A stretch of DNA of 45,074 bases from Trueperella sp. (GTDB taxonomy: Bacteria; Actinomycetota; Actinomycetes; Actinomycetales; Actinomycetaceae). Positions 16,917 to 24,591 of this stretch are shown one piece after another. Within the stretch, counting starts at the first letter, position 1. Each line of letters starts with the position of its first letter. Both the position numbers and the translations under genes were made by a program. The DNA is taken from assembly GCA_022783305.1 (NCBI GenBank), contig JALEWQ010000109.1, positions 1 through 45,074 of the forward strand, given 5' to 3'. Below the pieces are notes generated by a model. That model searched no databases. It worked only from the letters and a program-made list of their open reading frames with translations, and was not told where the DNA came from.

Positions 16917-17207
16917 ATGGTATTCGAACCGGGTGGCGTGAACGAGCGCCTCGCGAAGAACGTCTTCCACACCGACGCCGTGGCGCACATCGAGATCAAC
17001 CAGGAGCTCGCCAAATCCACGGGCACGGGAAAGCGGATCGTCGCGATCTGCCCCGCGCACGTGTACCGCGAGGAGCCGGACGGAACCATCTCGGCGGAGT
17101 TTGCCGGCTGCCTGGAGTGCGGATCCTGCCTCGCCGTCGCCGCCCCCGGAGCCCTGCGCTGGGTCTACCCCGAGGGCGGGATGGGCGTGGAGTATCGCGA
17201 GGGCTAA
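16917..17207 (+). CDS. fixX: FixX-type 4Fe-4S ferredoxin-like protein
   Basis: The 96-aa protein has a full set of cluster ligands in the FixX order: C45 (AICPAHVY), then C65-x2-C68-x2-C71 (AGCLECGSC). FixX proteins such as that of E. coli share the same CPA-x2-Y and CLECG-x-C pattern. It is the probable electron exit of the FixABC complex toward a low-potential acceptor or quinone. AGGAGGCAG lies just before the ATG. It is the last gene of the operon and converges with the exporter gene. Confidence 0.93.
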   Translation: MVFEPGGVNERLAKNVFHTDAVAHIEINQELAKSTGTGKRIVAICPAHVYREEPDGTISAEFAGCLECGSCLAVAAPGALRWVYPEGGMGVEYREG

Positions 17208-17215
17208 GTCCACCC

Positions 17216-17230
17216 CGTTGCACCGCAACG
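17216..17230. terminator. Small hairpin between convergent fixX and exporter genes
   Basis: cgttgc (17216-17221) pairs with gcaacg (17225-17230) around a 3-base loop. The stem is short and lacks a T-tract, so this is a weak candidate for the shared stop of two converging transcripts in a 47-base gap. Confidence 0.3.
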
Positions 17231-17254
17231 ACTCGCACCCGCCGGGATCGACCG

Positions 17255-18805
17255 TTATGCCTTCGGCGTGCGCCCCTTGCGCCAGAAGATGACGGCCAGC
17301 GCCAGGGGGATGATCAGGATGAGGCTGACCAGCGCGTAGGCGAAGTAGATGGCGTGATACCAGCCTGCCTCACCCGCGATGGAGCCCTGGGCGTAGAAGA
17401 AGGCCGCGGTGATCATCGCGATGCCGACAGCGGTGGCGATACGCTGGCCGGTCTGCACAATGCCGCCCGCCGTGCCGCCGTGCTCGGGAGGAACGTCAAG
17501 CATGGACAGGGTCTGATTAGCCGAGCCGATCGCGCCCTGGCCAAAGCCGAGCACGCTGACCGGGACCATGAGCCACCAGAAGGGCAGGCCCCGGCTGATC
17601 GCCCACACCACACCGATCATGCCGAGCACGCCGATCACCATGAGGGCCAGGGAGGCCGCCTGCACGCCACGCCCCTTAACAAGGGCGCGCTTGCCTGCCC
17701 AGATGGCGGAGTAGGCCGAGACCAGCGCGTTGGGCAGGGTCACGAGCCCGACCTCGAGAGCCGAGACATCAAGCCCGCGCTGGAGGAAGAGGGCGAGGAC
17801 CACGAAGATCGACGTCATGCCGAGGAACTGGAAGGTAGCGATCGCGGTTGCCCAAGAGAAAGTCGAGATAGAAAAGAGCTCGAGGTCGACCATCGGTTCC
17901 CGGCCGATCTTCTTGTAGTGGGATTCCCAGGCCACCCAGCCAATGAGGATGAGGATGCCGGCGGGCAGGAGAGTCCAGGCGTAGTCCCAGCCGGTCGACA
18001 TAAAGGGAAGCATGATGCCGACCACGGATAACGCCAGGAGAATCATGCCCACTGGATCGAGGTCGATCTTGGGGCGCTTGTAGAAGCGGCCCTCCTCTTT
18101 CTGCATCTTGATGTACTCGCTGCGGGCCTTGGCGCGGTGCGGACCGACGTGGCGGCGTTCCTTACCGAAGGGCAGCCACATGAAGGCCAGGACGAGGCCG
18201 ATGATGCCGATGGGGAAGTTGATGATGAAGGACCAGCGCCAGCCGGAGCTCTCGCCGAGAATCCCGATCAGCGCGCCGGACATCAGCGGTCCGGCCGCCA
18301 CGGACATCGCCACAACCAAGCCGAACATCGCGAAGGCTTTCGCGCGCGCCTGACCCACGAAGTAGCGCTGGATGAGGCCGGTGGTCTGCGGCGAGAGGAT
18401 GCCCGCGCCGGCGCCCTGGAGAACGCGCATGAAGTTCAAGATGGTGGCGTTCGTCGACAGGCCGACCAGCAGCGAGGCCAGGGTGAAGAGCGAGAAACCG
18501 ACGACGAAGGCCGAGGAACGGCCGAACATGTCGCCTAGGCGCCCAGCCGGGACGAGCGCGATTCCAACGGCGAGCGCGTAGCCGGAGAGGACCCACTGTA
18601 GCTGCGAGTCGGAGGCCCCGAGGGCGTTTCCGATCGAGGTCAGAATGTTGTTGACGGAGGAGACCTGTAGCAGGGTCATCATCAGCGGGACGAGCAGCAC
18701 CACGAGGAGCTTATTTCGGTCATAGACCCTGTCCGATCCAGCCACGCGGAAATGTCGCGGGTTTGAATCGGACTGGTTCGGTTGCCTTTTCGCGTTATCT
18801 ACCAT
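17255..18805 (-). CDS. DHA2-family (EmrB/QacA-like) 14-TM drug:proton antiporter
   Basis: The MFS protein has about 14 hydrophobic segments, motif A between TM2 and TM3 (AGRLGDMFGRSSAFVVG), and a TM5 motif C region (GPLMSGALIGILGESSGWRW, then SFIINFPIGI) typical of DHA2 exporters. A frame from 18862 would add 19 residues; ATG at 18805 has GAGGAA five bases upstream and is preferred (516 aa). DHA2 pumps export lipophilic cations, dyes or antibiotics; the substrate here is unknown. It lies alone on the minus strand, with two T-tailed hairpins in its upstream region that could control expression. Confidence 0.9.
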   Translation of the reverse strand: MVDNAKRQPNQSDSNPRHFRVAGSDRVYDRNKLLVVLLVPLMMTLLQVSSVNNILTSIGNALGASDSQLQWVLSGYALAVGIALVPAGRLGDMFGRSSAFVVGFSLFTLASLLVGLSTNATILNFMRVLQGAGAGILSPQTTGLIQRYFVGQARAKAFAMFGLVVAMSVAAGPLMSGALIGILGESSGWRWSFIINFPIGIIGLVLAFMWLPFGKERRHVGPHRAKARSEYIKMQKEEGRFYKRPKIDLDPVGMILLALSVVGIMLPFMSTGWDYAWTLLPAGILILIGWVAWESHYKKIGREPMVDLELFSISTFSWATAIATFQFLGMTSIFVVLALFLQRGLDVSALEVGLVTLPNALVSAYSAIWAGKRALVKGRGVQAASLALMVIGVLGMIGVVWAISRGLPFWWLMVPVSVLGFGQGAIGSANQTLSMLDVPPEHGGTAGGIVQTGQRIATAVGIAMITAAFFYAQGSIAGEAGWYHAIYFAYALVSLILIIPLALAVIFWRKGRTPKA

Positions 18806-18819
18806 CGATTCCTCACAAA

Positions 18820-18870
18820 CAAAAAAGGGGTGCGCCAAGCACCATAAATAAAAAGGGTGCACCGGGCACC
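18820..18870 (-). promoter_or_regulatory. Tandem GGTGC-N5-GCACC hairpins with T-runs upstream of the exporter
   Basis: On the minus strand two near-identical hairpins stand in series: 18870-18856 followed by CTTTTT, and 18843-18829 followed by CCCCTTTTTT. Each is GGTGC, five bases, GCACC, and their centres are 27 bases apart. The second T-run ends just before the ribosome-binding site. Read as RNA they resemble two consecutive intrinsic terminators in an exporter leader (an attenuator); read as DNA they are a pair of operator-like palindromes. The sequence does not decide between these. Confidence 0.6.
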
Positions 18871-18948
18871 GTTGTCTGATGTTAGTGATGAAAGTCCCGG
18901 GTGGTCTGTTGCCCAGGTCACCGAATGAAGGTGGTGCGCGACACCGAC

Positions 18949-18960
18949 TAGACTTGCGCC
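18949..18960 (+). promoter_or_regulatory. -10 element for a leaderless S4-protein mRNA
   Basis: TAGACT at 18949-18954 ends six bases before the ATG at 18961, so transcription would start at or next to the start codon. There is no ribosome-binding site, as expected for leaderless mRNA, which is common in Actinobacteria. Confidence 0.55.
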
Positions 18961-19341
18961 ATGGACAGTGTGCGCATCGATCAGTGGCTGTGGGCCGTCA
19001 GACAGACGAAGACCCGCTCGGCGGCCACCGCCGCGTGCCGCGCCGGCCACGTGCGGGTCAACGACGAGCCGGTCAAGGCAGCCGCGAAGGTCAAGGTGGG
19101 CGACGTCGTGCGCTACCGCGTCCAGGGCTGGGACCGGATCCTCAAGGTCAAGCAGCTCCTGGTCAAACGTGTGGGCGCCCCGGTTGCCCGCGAGGCGTAC
19201 GAGGATCTCACGCCGCCGCGACCGAAGGTCTACGTGCCGGTGGCACGTCGGGAGCCCGGTACCGGGCGTCCTACCAAACGCGAGCGGCGCGAGCTCGACC
19301 GGCTCTTCGGGCGTGATTCGAACTACGGTCGAATGCGCTAA
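18961..19341 (+). CDS. S4-domain RNA-binding protein (Hsp15/HslR-like)
   Basis: The 126-aa basic protein opens with an S4 RNA-binding domain (RIDQWLWAVRQTKTRSAATA, then ACRAGHVRVNDEPVKAAAKV). This matches Hsp15 (HslR), which in E. coli binds 50S subunits stalled with peptidyl-tRNA. The C-terminus is rich in Arg/Pro (REPGTGRPTKRERRELDRLF). It is divergent from the exporter and about 30 bases ahead of pyrH. The family call is good; function in this organism is inferred. Confidence 0.88.
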   Translation: MDSVRIDQWLWAVRQTKTRSAATAACRAGHVRVNDEPVKAAAKVKVGDVVRYRVQGWDRILKVKQLLVKRVGAPVAREAYEDLTPPRPKVYVPVARREPGTGRPTKRERRELDRLFGRDSNYGRMR

Positions 19342-19371
19342 ACTGTTCACGACCCGACGAAAGGTTTTTCC

Positions 19372-20094
19372 ATGTCCGACTCCCACGCTAGACGCCGCGT
19401 CCTACTCAAGCTTTCCGGAGAGGTTTTCGGAGGTGGGGAAGTTGGACTCGACACCTCGGTTTTGACGCGAGTGGCGGGGGAGATTGCCGCGGCGGTGAAC
19501 GACGGCGTCCAGGTCGGCGTCGTCGTTGGAGGCGGGAACTTCTTCCGGGGAGCGGAACTGCAGGAAGCGGGCATGGATCGCGCCCGTGCCGACTACATGG
19601 GCATGCTGGGAACGGTCATCAACGCCGTGGCGCTGCAGGACTTCCTCGAAAGCGCGGGTGTGCCCTCCCGCGTTCAGACGGCGATCACGATGGCGCAGGT
19701 CGCGGAGGCGTATATCCCGCTGCGAGCGATCCGCCACCTGGAGAAGGGACGCGTGGTCATCTTCGGCGCCGGCGCCGGCATGCCCTACTTCTCCACCGAC
19801 ACGGTCTCAGCCCAGCGCGCGCTCGAGCTACGTTGCGACGAGCTGCTCGTGGGCAAGAACGGGGTGGACGGCGTCTACAGCGCCGATCCGCGCACCGATC
19901 CCGCGGCCGTCAAACTTGACCACCTCACCTATGACGAGGCGTTGCGCGAGGGCCTGCGTGTGGTAGACGCGGCCGCATTCTCGCTGTGTCAAGATAATGG
20001 AATGACAATGCGCGTCTTTGGCATGGTCACACCTGGAAACGTCACCCGTGCACTGCGCGGCGAAAATATCGGAACACTCGTAACAAAGAACTGA
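19372..20094 (+). CDS. pyrH: UMP kinase
   Basis: The 240-aa amino acid kinase-fold enzyme phosphorylates UMP to UDP. The signature regions are [69 protein letters not shown] and [22 protein letters not shown] hexamer (19339-19344) overlapping the upstream stop could be its own -10. ACGAAAGG precedes the ATG. It forms the conserved pyrH-frr-cdsA-rlmN run. Confidence 0.97.
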   Translation: MSDSHARRRVLLKLSGEVFGGGEVGLDTSVLTRVAGEIAAAVNDGVQVGVVVGGGNFFRGAELQEAGMDRARADYMGMLGTVINAVALQDFLESAGVPSRVQTAITMAQVAEAYIPLRAIRHLEKGRVVIFGAGAGMPYFSTDTVSAQRALELRCDELLVGKNGVDGVYSADPRTDPAAVKLDHLTYDEALREGLRVVDAAAFSLCQDNGMTMRVFGMVTPGNVTRALRGENIGTLVTKN

Positions 20095-20101
20095 GGACAC
20101 C

Positions 20102-20659
20102 ATGATTGAAGAAGCACTGCTTGAAGGCGAAGAGATGATGGAGAAGGCGCTGGGCGCCCTGCGCAACGAGTTCTCCAAGATCCGCTCCGGTCGCGCCAAC
20201 CCCGAGCTGTTCACCTCGCTCATCGTCGACTACTACGGCTCGCCCACCCAGATGCAGCAGATCGCCTCGGTGACGGTGCCCGAGGCGCGCACCGTCATCA
20301 TCTCCCCCTATGATCGCACCGCGATGAAGGACATCGAGAAGGCGATCCGCGACGCCGACCTGGGCGTCAACCCCACCGACGACGGCCAGGTTCTACGCAT
20401 TAACCTTCCCGCGCTCACCGAGGAACGGCGCAAGGAGTACGTCAAGCTCGCCCGCACGAAGGCGGAGGAGTCGAAGATCTCGGTGCGCTCGGCGCGTCGT
20501 AAGGCCAAGGACGCCCTCGAGAAGATCAAGAAGGACGGCGAGGCTGGCGAGGACGAGGTCGAACGCGCCGAGAAGGAGCTCGAGGCCCTGACCAAGCGCT
20601 TCACCGACCAGGTCGATGTGCTCCTTGACGGCAAAGAGAAAGATCTCATGGAGATCTGA
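20102..20659 (+). CDS. frr: Ribosome recycling factor
   Basis: At 185 aa this is standard RRF: MEKALGALRNEFSKIRSGRA in helix 1, VPEARTVIISPYDRTAMKDI and NLPALTEERRKEYVKLARTK. With EF-G it splits post-termination ribosomes. It begins 7 bases after pyrH, and its TGA overlaps the cdsA ATG by one base. Confidence 0.97.
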   Translation: MIEEALLEGEEMMEKALGALRNEFSKIRSGRANPELFTSLIVDYYGSPTQMQQIASVTVPEARTVIISPYDRTAMKDIEKAIRDADLGVNPTDDGQVLRINLPALTEERRKEYVKLARTKAEESKISVRSARRKAKDALEKIKKDGEAGEDEVERAEKELEALTKRFTDQVDVLLDGKEKDLMEI

Positions 20660-21543
20660 TGCCCTCAGATTCCCCGCAAGCCGCGATTGTCTCGCGGCTT
20701 GCTCCACGTCCACCCAAGCCACCCGAGGAATCCCATTCTCGGGCTGGCCGCAACCTCAAAGCGGCTGTCCCCACCGCGCTGATCCTGCTCGCTATCGTGG
20801 CGGCGTCGATCTTCATCCGCATCGAGGTGTTCGTGGCGCTCGCGGTTGTCGCACTCGGGATCGCGCAGTGGGAGATGGCGGGAGCGCTGCTGGCGCGCAA
20901 CTTTAAGGTTCCCCTGGTTGTGCTCCTGCTCGGACAGACCGCGATGCTGGTGGGCACCCGGCTCTTCGGCCTTCAGTGCGCGGTGCTCATCTACCTGGTC
21001 ACCTCCGTGGTGGCGCTGTTAATCAACGGCTACGTGCGCACGCGGGGTGTGACGGACGCGCTGGCCGGCTGCTTCTCGCTGGGGTGGATCGGGCTCATGG
21101 GGAGCTTCGCGGTGGCGATGGCGGGCATGCCCAAAGGCGCGTGGGCGATCACGGCCTTCATCCTGCTGCCGGTGGCGAACGACACGGGCGGCTGGCTGGC
21201 CGGCATCCTGTTCGGCAAGCACCCGATCGCGCCGTCAATCTCGCCGAAGAAATCCTGGGAGGGTTTCGCCGGCTCGGTGATCGCCTGCCTCCTGGTGGCG
21301 TGGTTCTTCGTCGGCCACGTGCTCGACCTGTCGTGGCCGTGGGTCGCGGCCTTTGCGCTGATCACGCCCGTCTTGTCGACGGCGGGGGACTTCTCTGAGT
21401 CCCTCCTCAAGCGCGACCTGACGATCAAGGACATGGGTTCGATCTTCCCCGGCCATGGCGGCATGCTCGACAGGATCGACTCCATTCTCTTTTGCGCCCC
21501 CGCGTGCTATCTCTTGTTCGCTGGCGGCTTCGGATTGCTATAG
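20659..21543 (+). CDS. cdsA: Phosphatidate cytidylyltransferase
   Basis: This membrane enzyme makes CDP-diacylglycerol from phosphatidic acid and CTP, the branch point of phospholipid synthesis. It has about 8 TM segments after a 35-residue hydrophilic N-terminus. The family signature is complete: SPKKSWEGFAGS and, near the C-terminus, SLLKRDLTIKDMGSIFPGHG followed by GMLDRIDS. It is 294 aa. The start overlaps the frr stop by one base. Confidence 0.95.
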   Translation: MPSDSPQAAIVSRLAPRPPKPPEESHSRAGRNLKAAVPTALILLAIVAASIFIRIEVFVALAVVALGIAQWEMAGALLARNFKVPLVVLLLGQTAMLVGTRLFGLQCAVLIYLVTSVVALLINGYVRTRGVTDALAGCFSLGWIGLMGSFAVAMAGMPKGAWAITAFILLPVANDTGGWLAGILFGKHPIAPSISPKKSWEGFAGSVIACLLVAWFFVGHVLDLSWPWVAAFALITPVLSTAGDFSESLLKRDLTIKDMGSIFPGHGGMLDRIDSILFCAPACYLLFAGGFGLL

Positions 21544-21554
21544 TGCAGGCAGAG

Positions 21555-22835
21555 ATGATGAACGAAGTGCAGCCCAAGCAGGTACAGCCCCGAGTGGAGA
21601 GCGGTCAGCGCCCCGCGTTAACCTTCCAGCAGAAGCGCCGCGGCAAGCCGCCGCGCCACCTGGCCGATCTTGACCGTGCCCAGCGCCGCGCCCTCGTGGC
21701 GGACATGGGCTACCCGGCCTTCCGTGCCGATCAGGTCTCGCGTCACTATTTTGATCACCGCACGATCGACCCGGATCAGATGTCGGACCTGCCCCAGAGC
21801 CAACGCGAGGCGATTGTTGCCCAGCTTCTTCCGCCGCTGGTGGAGAAGGTTTCTGAGCAGTACGCCGACGGCGGGCGCACCCTGAAGGTCCTGTGGAAGC
21901 TCTTCGACGAGGCGGTGGTCGAGTCCGTCCTCATGGCATATCCGGATCGGGCCACGCTGTGCCTGTCCTCCCAGGCGGGTTGCGGGATGGCGTGTCCGTT
22001 CTGCGCGACCGGCCAGGCCGGCCTGACCCGCAACCTGTCCACCGCCGAGATCGTTGAGCAGCTGCGGCTCAACATGGCGTTGGCCGAGTCGGGTGCGCTG
22101 GGCGAACCCGTGAAGGTGACGAACGTGGTGTTCATGGGCATGGGCGAGCCGATGGCGAACTATCCGGCGGTGCGCGCTGCCCTGCACCGGATGATTGACC
22201 CGTCCCCGGAGGGCTTCGGCATCGCCGCCCGCCACGTGACCGTCTCTACGGTGGGACTGGTCCCTGCGATCCTCAAACTGGCCGAGGAGGGTCTGCAGGT
22301 CACGCTCGCCGTCTCTCTCCACGCACCCGACGACGGCCTGCGCGACGACCTCATCCCGATCAACTCCCGCTACAAGGTGGACGAGCTGCTGGACGCCGCG
22401 CGGCACTACTTCGTTCGCACCGGCCGGCGCGTCTCGATCGAGTACGCCCTTATTAAGGACATGAACGACCACGCGTGGCGGGCGGAGCTGCTCGCCGCGG
22501 AGCTGAACTCGCGCGGGCGCGGGTGGGCCCACGTCAACCCCATTCCGCTCAACCCGACGCCGGGTAGCATCTGGACGGCGTCGACGCACGAGGCGACACG
22601 CACCTTCGTTCAGACCTTGATCGACGCCGGGATTTCGACGACGATTAGGGACACGCGAGGGTCTGACATCGACGGCGCATGCGGGCAGCTCGCCGCCGAG
22701 GTGGTGGATCGGGACAACGTTGCGCGTCGCGCAAAGAAGGCTCAGGAAGCGGTGGAGGCGCGCCTCGCCGAACACCGCGCTGAGCCTGCCGAATTAGCTG
22801 ATCAACTCGCCGTGATGGAACAGGGGAGAAAATGA
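21555..22835 (+). CDS. rlmN: Dual-specificity 23S rRNA/tRNA C2-adenine methyltransferase RlmN
   Basis: RlmN is a radical-SAM enzyme that methylates A2503 of 23S rRNA and A37 of some tRNAs. All five key cysteines are present: C143-x3-C147-x2-C150 for the 4Fe-4S cluster (AGCGMACPFCATG), C136 (TLCLSSQ) and the catalytic C376 (DIDGACGQLA). The frame is open from 21492; GTG 21543, ATG 21555 and ATG 21558 are possible starts, and I prefer the ATGs just after the cdsA stop (426 aa). The last bases overlap the DivIVA-repeat gene by four. Confidence 0.94.
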   Translation: MMNEVQPKQVQPRVESGQRPALTFQQKRRGKPPRHLADLDRAQRRALVADMGYPAFRADQVSRHYFDHRTIDPDQMSDLPQSQREAIVAQLLPPLVEKVSEQYADGGRTLKVLWKLFDEAVVESVLMAYPDRATLCLSSQAGCGMACPFCATGQAGLTRNLSTAEIVEQLRLNMALAESGALGEPVKVTNVVFMGMGEPMANYPAVRAALHRMIDPSPEGFGIAARHVTVSTVGLVPAILKLAEEGLQVTLAVSLHAPDDGLRDDLIPINSRYKVDELLDAARHYFVRTGRRVSIEYALIKDMNDHAWRAELLAAELNSRGRGWAHVNPIPLNPTPGSIWTASTHEATRTFVQTLIDAGISTTIRDTRGSDIDGACGQLAAEVVDRDNVARRAKKAQEAVEARLAEHRAEPAELADQLAVMEQGRK

Positions 22836-23377
22836 CGGACACATTCAAGCGGGTAGGCGGCCTTACCAATGGCTACAGCCCGGAGCAGGTTGACGAGTTT
22901 CTCGAGCAGGCCAAGCTGGCCTACGCCGGGGACGAGACGATCGACATTGACGAGACGACCGTTCACGGCGTCGCCTTCGACTGGGTCCGCAAGGGCTACG
23001 TGCCCGAGCTGGTCGATGCCGCCCTGGACCGCCTTGAGTCCGCCTTCGTCCAGCGTCGCCGTGCGAAGGTGATGGAGGCTGAGGGGGAGGAGGCGTGGCT
23101 TGCCGCCACCTACGAGCAGGCCCAGGCTCTCTACCCACGTCTGCTACGCCCGGCGGGGGAGCGCTTCGCCGACGCCGACGGCCAGGGATACAAGAAGGCG
23201 GACGTCGATAGGCTCCTCGACCGGCTCTCGGAGTACTTCGCCGGCAAGGCGACACTGACCTCGGGCGAGGTGCGCGGAGCGACGTTCGGCAAGGCGCGCG
23301 GGGATGGGGCCTACAGCGAGCCGGTGGTCGACGTCTACCTCGACCACGTGGTTTCGGTTCTGCTGGCGGTGGAGTAA
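22832..23377 (+). CDS. DivIVA-repeat (DivI1A domain) protein
   Basis: The 181-aa protein contains four copies of a short motif, F-x-n-GY-x4-VD-x2-L(D/E): FKRVGGLTNGYSPEQVDEFL, FDWVRKGYVPELVDAALDRL, FADADGQGYKKADVDRLLDR and FGKARGDGAYSEPVVDVYLD. The motif is the N-terminal crossover region of DivIVA, which senses membrane curvature and organises polar growth in Actinobacteria. The long coiled coil of true DivIVA/Wag31 is absent, so this is an accessory DivIVA-domain protein. It overlaps rlmN by four bases and dxr by one. Partners are unknown. Confidence 0.87.
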   Translation: MTDTFKRVGGLTNGYSPEQVDEFLEQAKLAYAGDETIDIDETTVHGVAFDWVRKGYVPELVDAALDRLESAFVQRRRAKVMEAEGEEAWLAATYEQAQALYPRLLRPAGERFADADGQGYKKADVDRLLDRLSEYFAGKATLTSGEVRGATFGKARGDGAYSEPVVDVYLDHVVSVLLAVE

Positions 23378-24591
23378 TGCGCGACGTCGTCCTGCTCGGA
23401 TCTACCGGATCGATCGGAACTCAGGCCCTCGACGTCATCTCCACCCACCCGGGTCGCTTCCGCGTGCGCGGGTTGGGTGCCGGCGGTTCTCACCTCGATC
23501 TCCTCGCCAAGCAGGCCTTCGAGCACGACGTCGAGCGGGTCGCTATCGCCTCCGAGCGCGCCGAGGAATTCGACGCGGCCTGGAAGAACGTGGCGGGAGA
23601 CGCCCCCGCGCCCGAGGTGGCCTGCGGGGATGATGCGATGGTTGACCTGGCCGGCTCTCTGGCCGGTACGGCGGAGGACTCAGGAGTGGTCCTCAACGGC
23701 ATCACGGGCTCGATCGGCCTGCGCCCCACCCTGGCGGCCCTCGCCTCCGGCGCCACGCTGGCGCTGGCAAACAAGGAGTCCTTGGTGATCGGCGGCGGCC
23801 TCATCGAGGAGGCCATGGCCTGGCCCGGCCAGATCGTGCCGGTGGATTCGGAGCACTCGGCGCTCGCGCAGGCCCTGCGTTCGGGTCGCCACGAGAAGGG
23901 GCTGACAAGCCCGGTGGTGACCGGCAGGAGCGAGGTGCGTCGACTCGTGCTCACGGCGTCGGGCGGCCCGTTCCGCGGGCGCACGCGAGAGCAGCTGGCG
24001 CAGGTCACGCCCGCGCAGGCGCTCAACCACCCCACGTGGGCGATGGGCCCGGTGGTGACCATCAACTCATCTACGCTCGTCAACAAGGGCCTCGAGCTCA
24101 TTGAGGCGGCACTTCTTTTCGACGTCGACCCTGCCGACATCACGGTGGTGGTTCACCCCCAGTCCGTCATCCACTCGATGGTGGAGTTCGTTGACGGCTC
24201 CACCCTGGCCCAGGCATCACCGCCGGACATGCGCCTGCCCATCGGGCTGGGCCTGTCTTGGCCCGCTCGCCTCGAAGAGGTGGCGCGCCCGTGCGCGTGG
24301 GACACTGCGGCGTCGTGGACATTCGAGCCCTACGACGCCGAGGTATTTCCCGCGATCGACCTGGCCCGCGCCGCCGTGGCCGCCTCTGCGCTTCACCCCG
24401 CCGTCCTCAACGCCGCCAACGAGGTGTGCGTGGAGGCGTTCCTCGCCTCCCGGATCGGCTACCTCGACATCGTTGACACGGTCGGGGCTGTCCTGGAGTC
24501 CTTCGACGGCGCCGGCGAGGTCTCGCTGACCGGGGTGCTGCGGGCCGACGCCTGGGCGCGCCGCGCCGCCCACGAGCGGCTGGGAGTCTAA
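23377..24591 (+). CDS. dxr: 1-deoxy-D-xylulose 5-phosphate reductoisomerase
   Basis: DXR converts DXP to MEP with NADPH, the first committed step of the non-mevalonate isoprenoid pathway. The N-terminal NADPH site VVLLGSTGSIGTQALDVI, then LANKESLVIGG, PVDSEHSALAQAL and LTASGGPFRG are diagnostic. It is 404 aa. ATG overlaps the previous stop by one base, and the next gene starts immediately after its TAA. ispG lies two genes downstream, so two MEP-pathway genes are clustered around the protease gene. Confidence 0.96.
   Translation: MRDVVLLGSTGSIGTQALDVISTHPGRFRVRGLGAGGSHLDLLAKQAFEHDVERVAIASERAEEFDAAWKNVAGDAPAPEVACGDDAMVDLAGSLAGTAEDSGVVLNGITGSIGLRPTLAALASGATLALANKESLVIGGGLIEEAMAWPGQIVPVDSEHSALAQALRSGRHEKGLTSPVVTGRSEVRRLVLTASGGPFRGRTREQLAQVTPAQALNHPTWAMGPVVTINSSTLVNKGLELIEAALLFDVDPADITVVVHPQSVIHSMVEFVDGSTLAQASPPDMRLPIGLGLSWPARLEEVARPCAWDTAASWTFEPYDAEVFPAIDLARAAVAASALHPAVLNAANEVCVEAFLASRIGYLDIVDTVGAVLESFDGAGEVSLTGVLRADAWARRAAHERLGV

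Noticed and set aside
19317-19333. LexA (SOS) box-like TTCGA-N7-TCGAA before pyrH
   Set aside because: The half-sites are offset from the actinobacterial consensus TCGAAC-N4-GTTCGA, it lies in the end of a coding gene, and pyrH is not a known SOS gene.
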